Shown here: positions 20,206 to 28,001 of the stretch, in pieces
How positions within the stretch are numbered: position 1 is the first letter of the stretch
How the letters are laid out: each line of letters starts with the position of its first letter
Source: Extensimonas vulgaris
GTDB taxonomy: Bacteria > Pseudomonadota > Gammaproteobacteria > Burkholderiales > Burkholderiaceae_C
NCBI RefSeq assembly: GCF_003337425.1
Contig: NZ_QPJU01000006.1
Coordinates: 1 to 64,000, forward strand
Reading direction: 5' to 3'
DNA: 64,000 bases
The notes under the pieces: generated by a model
Databases searched by the model: none
What the model was told of the DNA's origin: nothing
What the model saw: the letters and a program-made list of their open reading frames with translations, nothing else
Program-made: the position numbers and the translations under genes

Positions 20206-22125
20206 TCAAGCGGCCTGACCGCCGAGATAGGCTTCGATCACCTTGGGGTCGGCTTGCACCTGTGCGGGCGGCCCCTCGGCGATCTTCTGGCCGAAGTCGA
20301 GCACCGAGACGATGTCGCAGATGCTCATGACCACGTCCATATGGTGCTCGATCAGGATCACGGTGATGCCGTGCGCGCGGATTTTTTCGATGATGGCGAT
20401 CAGCTCCTTGATGTCCGGCGCGGTGAGCCCTGCGGCGGGCTCGTCGAGCAGTAGCAGCTGCGGATCGAGCGCGAGCGCGCGCGCGATTTCGAGCAGGCGC
20501 TGCTTGCCGTAGGGCAGGTTGCGCGCCTCCTCGTGGGCGAGCGCGTCCAGCCCCACGAACTGCAGCAGACCGAACGCACGGTTGGCCGCCGCAGTGCTCT
20601 CGCTGCGGTAGCGCGGCGTATGCAGCGCCACGTCCAGCAGCTGGCTGTGGAAGGCGTGGTGCAAGCCGACCTGCACGTTCTGCAGCGCCGTCATTTCGCC
20701 AAAGAGCTGCACGTTCTGGAAGGTGCGCGCGATGCCGGCGCGCGCGATCTCGGCCGGGCTGCGGCCCACGATCGACTCGCCGGCAAACTCTATGTGGCCC
20801 GCCGTGGGCACGTAGATGCCCGTGAGCACGTTCATCATCGTGCTCTTGCCCGAGCCGTTGGGGCCGATGAGCCCGTGGATGGTGCCACTGCGCACGTGCA
20901 GGTCGACCTGATTGAGCGCCTTGAGCCCGCCGAACTGCATCACCACGCCCGTGGCTTTGAGGAGTTCGGGCGCGGCGCTCGGCGCAGCCGCAGCAACGGC
21001 GTCCGCTGGAGCGACGAACTGCGTAATGGCGGCGGCGTTGGTGCGCGGCAGGTTCAAAGCGTTGCGCACGAAGCCGACGATGCCATCTTGCAGGTAGTAA
21101 ATCACGAGCAGCATGATCACGCCGAAGATCGACAGGCGCCAGTCGGTCATGGAGTCGAGCCAGAACGACAGGCCCGCGAGCCCCAGGCTGGCGACGACGG
21201 GGATCGCCATTTGCAGCGGCGTGCTGCGCTGGCGTCGGATGGCGACGACGGCGGCGAACAGGATCGCTGCCGTGAGTGCCACCGAGACGTAGCGGAACAT
21301 CTCGAGGTCGTCGAGCAGTTTGGGCAGCAGCACGATGATGGCCGCGCCGAGCAAGGAGCCGCTGCGGCTCTTGCGCCCGCCCATGATCACCGCGAGCAGA
21401 AACAGCACCGTGAGTTCGAAGTTGTAGGTGTTGGGCGAGATGTATTGCTCGGAATAGGCGTAGAGGCTGCCCGCGAGCCCGGCAAAGCCGGCGCTGATGA
21501 CGAACGCATACACCTTGTAGCGATAGACCGAGACGCCCATGCAGTCCGCGGCGATCGGGCTGCCGCGCAGCGCCTCGAAAGCGCGGCCCAGGTGCGAGCG
21601 TAGGATGCGGTGCACGACGATCAACGCGAGCACCATGAGCACGGCCACGCCCCAGTAGAACTCGCGCTCGTCGAGCCGGTGGCCGAACACCGTGGGCTTG
21701 TCGAGCTTGATGCCCATCGGGCCTTCCGTCAGAAAGCTCATTTCGTTGATGAGGATTTGCACGATGGTGCCAAAGGCCAGCGTGACCATGGCCAGGTACG
21801 GCCCGGAGACGCGCAGCGCCGGCAGCGCCAGCAGTGCCCCAAATAGCGCCGTGACCAAAATGCCGGCAGGCAGCGTGATCCACAAAGGTGCGCCGAGTTT
21901 GAACACGAGCACGCCAGCGGCGTAAGCGCCCACGCCGAAGAGGCCCGCGTGGCCGAGCGACACCTGGCCCGTGTAGCCGACGACGACGTCGAGTCCGAAC
22001 AGCACGATCGCGTAGATCATGATGGTCTCGACCAGGTGGATGTAGTAGGGGTTGTCGATGGCGAGCGGCAACAGCAGCAGCGCGGCGATGCCGACGAGGG
22101 CGAGCAAAAAGCGGCGGTAGGGCAT
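20206..22125 (-). CDS. Fused branched-chain amino acid ABC permease-ATPase (LivM-LivG)
   Basis: 639 aa joining two subunits that are separate in E. coli. Residues to about 340 are a multi-span LivM permease with the conserved GYTGQVSLGHAGLFGVGAYA near residue 53. After an Ala-rich linker, an LivG ATPase begins near residue 375, with Walker A GPNGSGKST near 420, a modified signature (LPYGKQRLLEIARA) and Walker B LLLLDEPAAGL. Such fusions occur in several Burkholderiales. ATG 22125 lies two bases after the livH stop; an overlapping GTG at 22131 is the alternative. It fixes a 1:1 ratio of this permease and ATPase. Confidence 0.93.
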   Translation of the reverse strand: MPYRRFLLALVGIAALLLLPLAIDNPYYIHLVETIMIYAIVLFGLDVVVGYTGQVSLGHAGLFGVGAYAAGVLVFKLGAPLWITLPAGILVTALFGALLALPALRVSGPYLAMVTLAFGTIVQILINEMSFLTEGPMGIKLDKPTVFGHRLDEREFYWGVAVLMVLALIVVHRILRSHLGRAFEALRGSPIAADCMGVSVYRYKVYAFVISAGFAGLAGSLYAYSEQYISPNTYNFELTVLFLLAVIMGGRKSRSGSLLGAAIIVLLPKLLDDLEMFRYVSVALTAAILFAAVVAIRRQRSTPLQMAIPVVASLGLAGLSFWLDSMTDWRLSIFGVIMLLVIYYLQDGIVGFVRNALNLPRTNAAAITQFVAPADAVAAAAPSAAPELLKATGVVMQFGGLKALNQVDLHVRSGTIHGLIGPNGSGKSTMMNVLTGIYVPTAGHIEFAGESIVGRSPAEIARAGIARTFQNVQLFGEMTALQNVQVGLHHAFHSQLLDVALHTPRYRSESTAAANRAFGLLQFVGLDALAHEEARNLPYGKQRLLEIARALALDPQLLLLDEPAAGLTAPDIKELIAIIEKIRAHGITVILIEHHMDVVMSICDIVSVLDFGQKIAEGPPAQVQADPKVIEAYLGGQAA

Positions 22126-22127
22126 CG

Positions 22128-23003
22128 TCACACCTTCTTGATCGCGGTCTTGCCGAACAGGCCCTGCGGGCGCACGGCCAGCACGAGCAGCAGCAACACC
22201 AGGCCGGGCACGTCCTTGTAGCCCGTGCTCAGGTAAAAGCCCGTCGTGGTTTCGGCCACGCCGAGAATGATGCCGCCCACGACGATGCCCATGCCGCTCG
22301 TCAGGCCGCCGATGATGGCCACGGCAAAGGCCTTGAGCCCCAGCACTGCGCCCATGGTCGCGCCCGTGAGCGTCAACGGCGCGATCAGCACACCCGCAAA
22401 GGCAGCCGTGAGCGAGGACAGAGCATACGAGAACGTGATCACGAGGCCGGTGTTGATGCCCATGAGCTTGGCCGCATCGCGGTCGTTGAACGTGGCCACG
22501 ACAGCCTTGCCGTAAATCGAGCGCCGGTTGAACAGCTCGACGGCGAGCATCATGAACAGAGCGCCGACGACGACCAGCAGTTCCATGGGCAGGACGTTGG
22601 CGCCAAGGAACTTGAACGGCGACTCGGGCACGGGCGAAGGGAATTTGAGGTCGTCACGACCCCAGATGTTTTCGGCCACGTTCTTGAAGATGATGCCCAG
22701 CGCGATCGTGGACATGATCCAGCCGAATTCCGACTTGATGCGGATCGCGGGACGCACACCGACGCGCTCGACCACCATGCCTTGCACGGCGCCGAACAGG
22801 CACACGAGGGGGATCATGAGCCAGTAGTTGAGGCCTGCGTTGACCAGCGTGAGCCCCACGAGCGCGCCTAGCATCAGGGCGTCTCCCTGGCCGAAATTGA
22901 GCGTGTCCGAGGTGGCGAAGGTGAGCTGATAGCCGAAGGCGATGACGGCGTAGATCATGCCCAGCGCGATGCCGCTGAAAATGAGTTGGGTGAGGATTTG
23001 CAT
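22128..23003 (-). CDS. livH: Branched-chain amino acid ABC permease LivH
   Basis: 291-aa inner-membrane permease with about eight spans. Family features include GYQLTFATSDTLNFGQGD near residue 25 and the later LKAFAVAIIGGLTSGMGIVVGG coupling region. It pairs with the LivM half of the next gene to form the channel. The stop TGA (22128-22130) is two bases before the fused gene. A strong hairpin in the 87-bp gap upstream separates it from the binding-protein gene and may lower its expression relative to livK. Confidence 0.94.
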   Translation of the reverse strand: MQILTQLIFSGIALGMIYAVIAFGYQLTFATSDTLNFGQGDALMLGALVGLTLVNAGLNYWLMIPLVCLFGAVQGMVVERVGVRPAIRIKSEFGWIMSTIALGIIFKNVAENIWGRDDLKFPSPVPESPFKFLGANVLPMELLVVVGALFMMLAVELFNRRSIYGKAVVATFNDRDAAKLMGINTGLVITFSYALSSLTAAFAGVLIAPLTLTGATMGAVLGLKAFAVAIIGGLTSGMGIVVGGIILGVAETTTGFYLSTGYKDVPGLVLLLLVLAVRPQGLFGKTAIKKV

Positions 23004-23038
23004 GAGAGCTCGTGCGTGGGGCGAGAATGCAAAAAGAA

Positions 23039-23072
23039 GGCGCCGTCGCAGAAGGTCTTCCGCAACGGCGCC
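23039..23072 (-). terminator. Attenuating hairpin between livK and livH
   Basis: Arms 23039-23054 and 23057-23072 pair over 16 positions with two imperfections (GGCGCCGT at the base is perfect). It lies in the livK-livH gap and lacks a U-tract on the transcribed strand. A stable stem there would stabilise the abundant binding-protein message or partly stop readthrough into the membrane genes. Confidence 0.5.
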
Positions 23073-23090
23073 CGTTCAAGGGCTGGGCGC

Positions 23091-24317
23091 TTATTTCAAC
23101 AGCGCATCGTTGGCAGCGGGGTCTTTGACGCGAATGCGGCCTGCGTTCTTCTTGTCTTCAGGGTAGGCATACACCACGCGCCCACCGCGCACTTCGCCGA
23201 TCACGGGAATGTTTGCCGTGATGGCTTCGTGGTCGCCCTTGGCAAAGGGTTTGACGTAACGTGTGACCACGCCATCGACCGGAACCTTTAGGTCTTCGAG
23301 CGCTGCCCTGATTTTCGGGCCCTCGGTGCTGCCCGCCTGCTGGATCGCCGCGGCCAGCAGGTAAATCGAGTCGTAGCCCTGTGCGGCCGACACCGGCGAA
23401 TCCATGCGGTCGTTCTTGGGCTTGAAGGTTTTGAGGAAGCTGTCGATGAACAGCTTGCGCTTGGGCGTGACCGGGTCCTGGATGAAGGTTTGCGGCATGC
23501 GCGCGCCTTCGCCGTTCGGGCCGGCGTTGTCGATGAAGCTGGCCATGGACAGCGTCCAGCTGCCGATCATCGGCACCTTCCAGCCGAGCTTGGCCATGCC
23601 GTTGGCGATCTGCGCGAGCTCGGGGCCGATGCCGTAGGTCAGGATCGCCTCGGCGCCGGCCTCCTTGGCTTTGAGCAGTTGCGCCGTCATGTCCACGTCT
23701 TTGATGTTGAACTTCTCGACGGCCACGGGCGTGATGCCCTTGCGCTTGAGTGCTTTTTCGAGGTCTTCGCGGCCGAGCTGGCCGTAGTTGGTCGAATCGG
23801 CGAGGATCGCCACCTTCTTGAAGCCGCGGCGCGTGACGGCTTCCTCGACGATCATCGGTGCCTGGATGCTGTCGTGCGCTGCGTTGCGAAAGACGTAGTT
23901 CTCGGGCTGGCTGTCGAACTGGTGCGTGATCACCGTGCCCGTGGCCACGTTGTTGAGCACGGGGATTTTGGCGTCCTGGAAAAAGCGCTGCGACGCCAGC
24001 GCCACGCCGGTGTTGATGTAGCCGACGACAGCGACGACCTTTTCCTTGTTGATGAGTTCTTGGGCAATTTGCACGCCGCGCTCGTTTTTGGCCTCGTCGT
24101 CGCGCTCGACGAGCTGCAACGGTCGGCCCAGCACGCCGCCAGCTTTGTTGATTTCGGCCACGGCCAGGCGCACGCCGTCACGCATGCTCACGCCCATGGA
24201 GGACGAACCGCCGGTGAACGGGCCATCGACACCGATCTTGATCGGTTCGGCCGCGAATGCTGCCGATGCCAAGGCCATGGCCGCGGAAGCGGCGAGAAGC
24301 TTGAAGCGAAAAGACAT
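23091..24317 (-). CDS. livK: Branched-chain amino acid ABC transporter substrate-binding protein
   Basis: 408-aa periplasmic binding protein with an N-terminal signal ([29 protein letters not shown], cleavage expected after AFA at about 22). The mature part opens with the type I PBP pattern IKIGVDGPFTGGSSSMG and DGVRLAVAEINKAGG. ATG 24317 has GGAG six bases upstream. It leads the liv operon. Leucine, isoleucine and valine are the classical ligands, but relatives bind amides, urea or aromatic acids, so the ligand is not certain. The 258 bp upstream carry a dispersed repeat and presumably the promoter. Confidence 0.9.
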   Translation of the reverse strand: MSFRFKLLAASAAMALASAAFAAEPIKIGVDGPFTGGSSSMGVSMRDGVRLAVAEINKAGGVLGRPLQLVERDDEAKNERGVQIAQELINKEKVVAVVGYINTGVALASQRFFQDAKIPVLNNVATGTVITHQFDSQPENYVFRNAAHDSIQAPMIVEEAVTRRGFKKVAILADSTNYGQLGREDLEKALKRKGITPVAVEKFNIKDVDMTAQLLKAKEAGAEAILTYGIGPELAQIANGMAKLGWKVPMIGSWTLSMASFIDNAGPNGEGARMPQTFIQDPVTPKRKLFIDSFLKTFKPKNDRMDSPVSAAQGYDSIYLLAAAIQQAGSTEGPKIRAALEDLKVPVDGVVTRYVKPFAKGDHEAITANIPVIGEVRGGRVVYAYPEDKKNAGRIRVKDPAANDALLK

Positions 24318-24507
24318 GAATTTCTCCGAAATGAAACTGGGGTTTGGCTCCATACACCGCCCATGGGGCTGCGCAGGACAGTGGGGAGCAGCGTGTGGCA
24401 CGCCACCGCCCGTACCGCCCAAGCATGACGCAAACCGAGGCCGTCAGGGCCTAGGGAAAACCCGCGCAGCGTGTCAGGACTCGCCAGCCCAGCCTTGTAA
24501 AAAACAA

Positions 24508-24553
24508 GCCAAAACGGCCTCTAGCGCTTAATACACAAGCGCTGAATGCTATT
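24508..24553 (-). repeat. Short dispersed repeat between slyD and livK
   Basis: On the minus strand it reads AATAGCATTCAGCGCTTG and then TGTATTAAGCGCTAGAGGCC, a near-complete family copy. Intergenic, in the 258-bp stretch upstream of the liv operon; no gene is seen there. Confidence 0.75.
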
Positions 24554-24575
24554 ATTTTTATATTTTTGAATCGTC

Positions 24576-25046
24576 TCAATGCGCATGCCCATGCGTGCCG
24601 TGAACGTGGCGGTGCGCGATTTCTTCGGGTGTGGCGGGGCGCACGGCGGTGACCTTGCAGGCAAAGCGCAGCGCCTGACCTGCGAGCGGGTGGTTGCCAT
24701 CCAGGTGCACCACGGGGCCTTTGATCTTCACCACGTGGAATATCTGGCGCTCGCCCGCATCACTCATGCCTTCGAGCTGGCCGCCTACTTTCACGCCGGG
24801 CGGGAATTCGGCCTTCGGGATCGTGCGCACCAGGCGCTCGTCGCGCAGGCCGAAGGCTTCTTCGGGGCTGAGCTCAAGGGTGGTGGCGAAGCCCACATCC
24901 TGGCCTTCGAGCGCGGCTTCGACTTTGGGGAACAGGTTGCCGTAGCCGCCGTGCAAGTACGCCAGCGTGCCTGCATCGAGCGGCTGGCCCTGCAAGCTGG
25001 TGATGCGGTAGTTCAACGTGACGGCGGTGTTTTGTGTGATTGGCAT
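24576..25046 (-). CDS. slyD: FKBP-type peptidyl-prolyl isomerase, SlyD-like
   Basis: 156-aa two-domain PPIase. The FKBP halves flank an inserted chaperone flap: the N-terminus has VTLNYRITSLQGQPLD and YLHGGYGNLFPKVEAALEG, the flap GLRDERLVRTIPKAEFPPG, and the return strand VHLDGNHPLAGQALRF. A short His-rich tail, HRHVHGTHGHAH, can bind metal as in SlyD but lacks the long Cys/His tail of E. coli. ATG 25046 opens the conserved region. A GC-rich tandem repeat lies upstream. SlyD assists folding and, in E. coli, hydrogenase nickel insertion; no hydrogenase genes are in the window. Confidence 0.92.
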   Translation of the reverse strand: MPITQNTAVTLNYRITSLQGQPLDAGTLAYLHGGYGNLFPKVEAALEGQDVGFATTLELSPEEAFGLRDERLVRTIPKAEFPPGVKVGGQLEGMSDAGERQIFHVVKIKGPVVHLDGNHPLAGQALRFACKVTAVRPATPEEIAHRHVHGTHGHAH

Positions 25047-25121
25047 GGGAAAAATGAAAAAAACGGAGGACGCCCGGCGCAGCGTACGGGCGGAGAAGGT
25101 GCATTGTCGGTGACGGACGCG

Positions 25122-25193
25122 GCGCACGCGCTGGCGCTGGCGCACGCGCTGGCGCTGGCGCACGCGCTGGCGCTGGCGCTGGCGCTGGCGCTG
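25122..25193. repeat. 18-bp tandem repeat upstream of slyD
   Basis: GCGCACGCGCTGGCGCTG occurs three times exactly (25122-25139, 25140-25157, 25158-25175), followed by three copies of the sub-unit GCGCTG (25176-25193). The array sits 76-147 bp upstream of the slyD start, in a region without a gene (25047-25261), and is a likely site of copy-number variation by slippage. Confidence 0.92.
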
Positions 25194-25261
25194 AGGTGCA
25201 GGATGCCGTGGAGACGCACGGCGGCGCAGTCAGCGTCAGCAGCGGTCTGCGGCGCGACGAC

Positions 25262-26311
25262 TCAGTCCGGCAGACTGTCCGTCTGCGCGCCGGGGTGGCG
25301 CGCAAAACGCCGCGGCAGCGGGCCGTGCACCGGCGCGCTCGTAGGCCAGGGCCAGCCGCCGAATTGGGTGCGCCGGTAATCCTCTATGGCCTGGTGGATT
25401 TCGGAGCTCGTGTTCATCACGAAGGGCCCGTATTGCGCCACGGGCTCGCCGATCGGGCGGCCCTGCAGCAGCAGGCATTCGACCGTTGACGTGCCGGTGT
25501 TGCTGAGCAGCCAATCCTGCGCCGCCTGCAGCTCGAGCGCGGCGTGGGATGTCACTTCCTGCGGCCCGATACACAGGCGCTCGCCTGCAAAAAAGTAGAG
25601 CATGCGCCGCGTTTGCGCGTGCCGCGCCGCGTGCCGCGCCGCGGGCAGCCGCCACAGCGCGCCGGGCGCGAGCTGCAGCGTCCAGATCGCCACGTCGGCC
25701 TCGGGTTGCGCGGCCCAGGACTCGGGCGGCGGCGGCAGCGGCTCGGCCGCACCCTGTGGTGCATCCGGCAGCGCACCTGCGATCACCGTGACCGTGCTCG
25801 TGCGGCCCTGCGCGTCGCGCTGCACGAGCCGCGGGATGCGCTCGCGCCAGAACATGGTGAAGTGCGGCGCCGCCATCTTCTGGCGCGCGGGCAGGTTGAG
25901 CCAGATTTGCAGCAGCTCCAGCGGGTTGGGCGCGCTGGTGTCGAGCAGCGGGAACATCTCGGAGTGCACGATGCCGCGCCCGGCCGTGAGCCACTGCACG
26001 TCGCCCGCGCCAAAGCGTGCCGCCGCGCCGAGCGAATCGGCATGGTCCACGAAGCCGTGGCGCAGAATCGACACCGTCTCGAAGCCGCGGTGCGGGTGCG
26101 CCGGAAAGCCCGGGACGCTGCTGCCGTGGTACATGCTCCAGTCGTCCTGGCGGCTGAAGTCGTTGCCGATCTGTCGTCCGGCGAGCGTCGCCGCGGGGCC
26201 GAAGGCGCCGTTGCCCGGCGGGTAAGCGTCGTCGTGGTGCGCGCAGAACAAAAACGGATCGATGGTGGGCCACAACGGGCCCAGCGGCTGGGTTTGCAGG
26301 ATCGGATTCAT
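25262..26311 (-). CDS. Pirin family protein
   Basis: 349-aa bicupin. The N-terminal cupin shows the pirin metal site: H72 and H74 in AHPHRGFETVS, and H116 and E118 in GRGIVHSEMF. The C-terminal pirin domain ends near QYGPFVMNTSSEIHQAIEDY. It is longer than many pirins (about 230-300 aa), chiefly through inserts between the two cupins. Bacterial pirins include quercetinase-like dioxygenases and metabolic regulators; which applies here is unknown. ATG 26311 is used, as the in-frame codon at 26317 is TTG. The slyD gene follows on the same strand. Confidence 0.9.
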   Translation of the reverse strand: MNPILQTQPLGPLWPTIDPFLFCAHHDDAYPPGNGAFGPAATLAGRQIGNDFSRQDDWSMYHGSSVPGFPAHPHRGFETVSILRHGFVDHADSLGAAARFGAGDVQWLTAGRGIVHSEMFPLLDTSAPNPLELLQIWLNLPARQKMAAPHFTMFWRERIPRLVQRDAQGRTSTVTVIAGALPDAPQGAAEPLPPPPESWAAQPEADVAIWTLQLAPGALWRLPAARHAARHAQTRRMLYFFAGERLCIGPQEVTSHAALELQAAQDWLLSNTGTSTVECLLLQGRPIGEPVAQYGPFVMNTSSEIHQAIEDYRRTQFGGWPWPTSAPVHGPLPRRFARHPGAQTDSLPD

Positions 26312-26402
26312 GGCCAAATGATGACAAACAAAATTGGCCTTTGAGATAGTATGGTCAAGCGCAGGAAGCTCCTGTTATGGGAGCAAAAAGCCTTGGGCAA
26401 AT

Positions 26403-27713
26403 TCACGCCGTTGTGGCCCGCGCGGCGGTCGGGTGCGGTCGGCGCACGACGCCCAGCAGCGCCACGAGCCCGGCCGCGGCCAGCGGCCCCAGGCTCAGCA
26501 GCGTGAGGCCCAGGCCGAAGCCGCCCGAGTGCTCCTTGGCCCAGCCGATGATGTAGGGGCCGACGAAGCCGCCGAGTGCGCCCACCGAATTGATCATGGC
26601 GAATGCCCCTGCGATTGCACTGCCCTTGAGGTAGAGCTGGGGCAGCGTCCAGAAGCCCCCGGTCGAGCCCATGATGCCTGCGGCGCCCAGGCTCAACGCG
26701 GCGATGGCCAGTACCGGGTCGGTGGTGTGGCCCGCGAGCCACAGCCCCAGCGCACCCGCGAGCAGCCCCGCGATGGCCACCGAAAAACGCCGCCCTGTGC
26801 GATCCACGTAGCGTCCCAGCGTGATGATGGCCACCAGCGCGACGATGAACGGGATGGCCGAGATGAAGCCCGTCTGCAGCGTAGAAGCGCCAAAGCCGCG
26901 CACGATCTGCGGCACCCAGAAGATGATGCCGAAGCTGCCGATCAGGCCGCCGAAGTAGGCCAGGCTCAAGAAAATGACGGGCGTGGACAACAGCCCGTCG
27001 CGCAGGCTGCTGCGGTGCTGCGGCGTGGCCTGCTGGTTCTCACGCGCGAGGGCGTCTTCGAGCGCCTGCGCTTCGTCGGGGCGCAGCCAGGCGGCGTCAC
27101 GCGGGCGGTCGGGCATGAGCCGGTACACGGCAAGGCCCGCGAGCAGCGTGGGCAGCCCTTCGAGGATGAACATCCACTGCCAGTTTTTCAGGCCGGCCAG
27201 TCCGTGCAAAGACTCTATGCCCAAAATGGCGCCCGACATCGGCCCGCTGATGATCAGCGCCACCGGCATGGCGGCCATGATGAAGGCGCTCATGCGGCCG
27301 CGGTACTCGGCCGGAAACCAGTAGGTCAGGTACAGAAACAGGCCCGGCAGCAGGCCGGCTTCGGCCATGCCGAGCAGAAAGCGCAGCGCAAAGAACGAGT
27401 TGGCGCTGTGGATGAAGGCCATGAGCATGGCCACGCAACCCCAGGCGATGGTGAGCGGTGCAATCCAGCGGCGCGCGCCGATTTTCTCGATCATCATGTT
27501 GCTCGGCACTTCGAACAGCACGTAGCCGAAGAAGAAAAAGCCCACGCCCAGTGCATAGACCGTGGGCGTGAAGCCCAGGTCCTGGTTCATGCCCAGCGCT
27601 GCAAAGCTGACGTTGGCGCGGTCCAGGAAGCTCAGCAGGAACAGCAGGCCCAGAAACGGCATGAGCCGCCGTGCTGCTTTGGTGACGATGGGTTGGATGG
27701 CAGTGGTGGACAT
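26403..27713 (-). CDS. MFS transporter, anion:cation symporter (ACS) type
   Basis: 436-aa, 12-helix carrier. ACS-family signs are FLLSFLDRANVSFA in the first helix, the GFFFFGYVLFEVPSNMMIEKIGARRWIA stretch spanning helix 2 and the 2-3 loop, and GMAEAGLLPGLFLYLTYWFPAEYRGRM. Relatives take up tartrate, phthalate, 4-hydroxyphenylacetate or hexuronates with protons. ATG 27713 is the conserved start. It is divergent from glgX across 288 bp and followed by pirin on the same strand. The substrate is unknown. Confidence 0.85.
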   Translation of the reverse strand: MSTTAIQPIVTKAARRLMPFLGLLFLLSFLDRANVSFAALGMNQDLGFTPTVYALGVGFFFFGYVLFEVPSNMMIEKIGARRWIAPLTIAWGCVAMLMAFIHSANSFFALRFLLGMAEAGLLPGLFLYLTYWFPAEYRGRMSAFIMAAMPVALIISGPMSGAILGIESLHGLAGLKNWQWMFILEGLPTLLAGLAVYRLMPDRPRDAAWLRPDEAQALEDALARENQQATPQHRSSLRDGLLSTPVIFLSLAYFGGLIGSFGIIFWVPQIVRGFGASTLQTGFISAIPFIVALVAIITLGRYVDRTGRRFSVAIAGLLAGALGLWLAGHTTDPVLAIAALSLGAAGIMGSTGGFWTLPQLYLKGSAIAGAFAMINSVGALGGFVGPYIIGWAKEHSGGFGLGLTLLSLGPLAAAGLVALLGVVRRPHPTAARATTA

Positions 27714-27806
27714 GGTGCGCCAGGGAGAGATGACAACGCCTTCGAGTGTCTGCGACACCTGTCAATTGGGCGATGCGGGATAACCCGTAGGCGCTTGCCA
27801 TGCATG

Positions 27807-27880
27807 GGCAATGCCAAGGAGCCTGGTGCCGCAGGCGCACTGGCGCAGGTCTTTTTCATGGAGACACATGGCAATGCCAA
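27807..27880. promoter_or_regulatory. Paired GGCAATGCCAA sites between the MFS gene and glgX
   Basis: GGCAATGCCAA, itself containing the palindrome GGCA-A-TGCC, occurs at 27807-27817 and 27870-27880, 63 bp apart (six helical turns). The 288-bp divergent region (27714-28001) has no gene, so these are candidate sites for a repressor that loops or binds cooperatively. No promoter was assigned. Confidence 0.35.
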
Positions 27881-28001
27881 AATGCCGGGCCATGCTGCGC
27901 ATCGTTGTTTTCCCCTGGGGCCGTGTTCGTGCCCTGCGTCTGGTGTGTCTGCGCTGCGGCGGGCCGCTGGGCCGGGCGTGTCCCGCAGGGGGCATGACAC
28001 C

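Noticed and set aside
25122-25193. CRISPR-like array
   Set aside because: The units are contiguous 18-mers without spacers, so it is a simple tandem repeat.
26334-28001. Long upstream extension of glgX (an open frame of over 550 codons)
   Set aside because: It lies antisense to the MFS gene, has Arg/Gln/His-rich composition of a shadow frame, and conserved GlgX sequence begins only at 28002.
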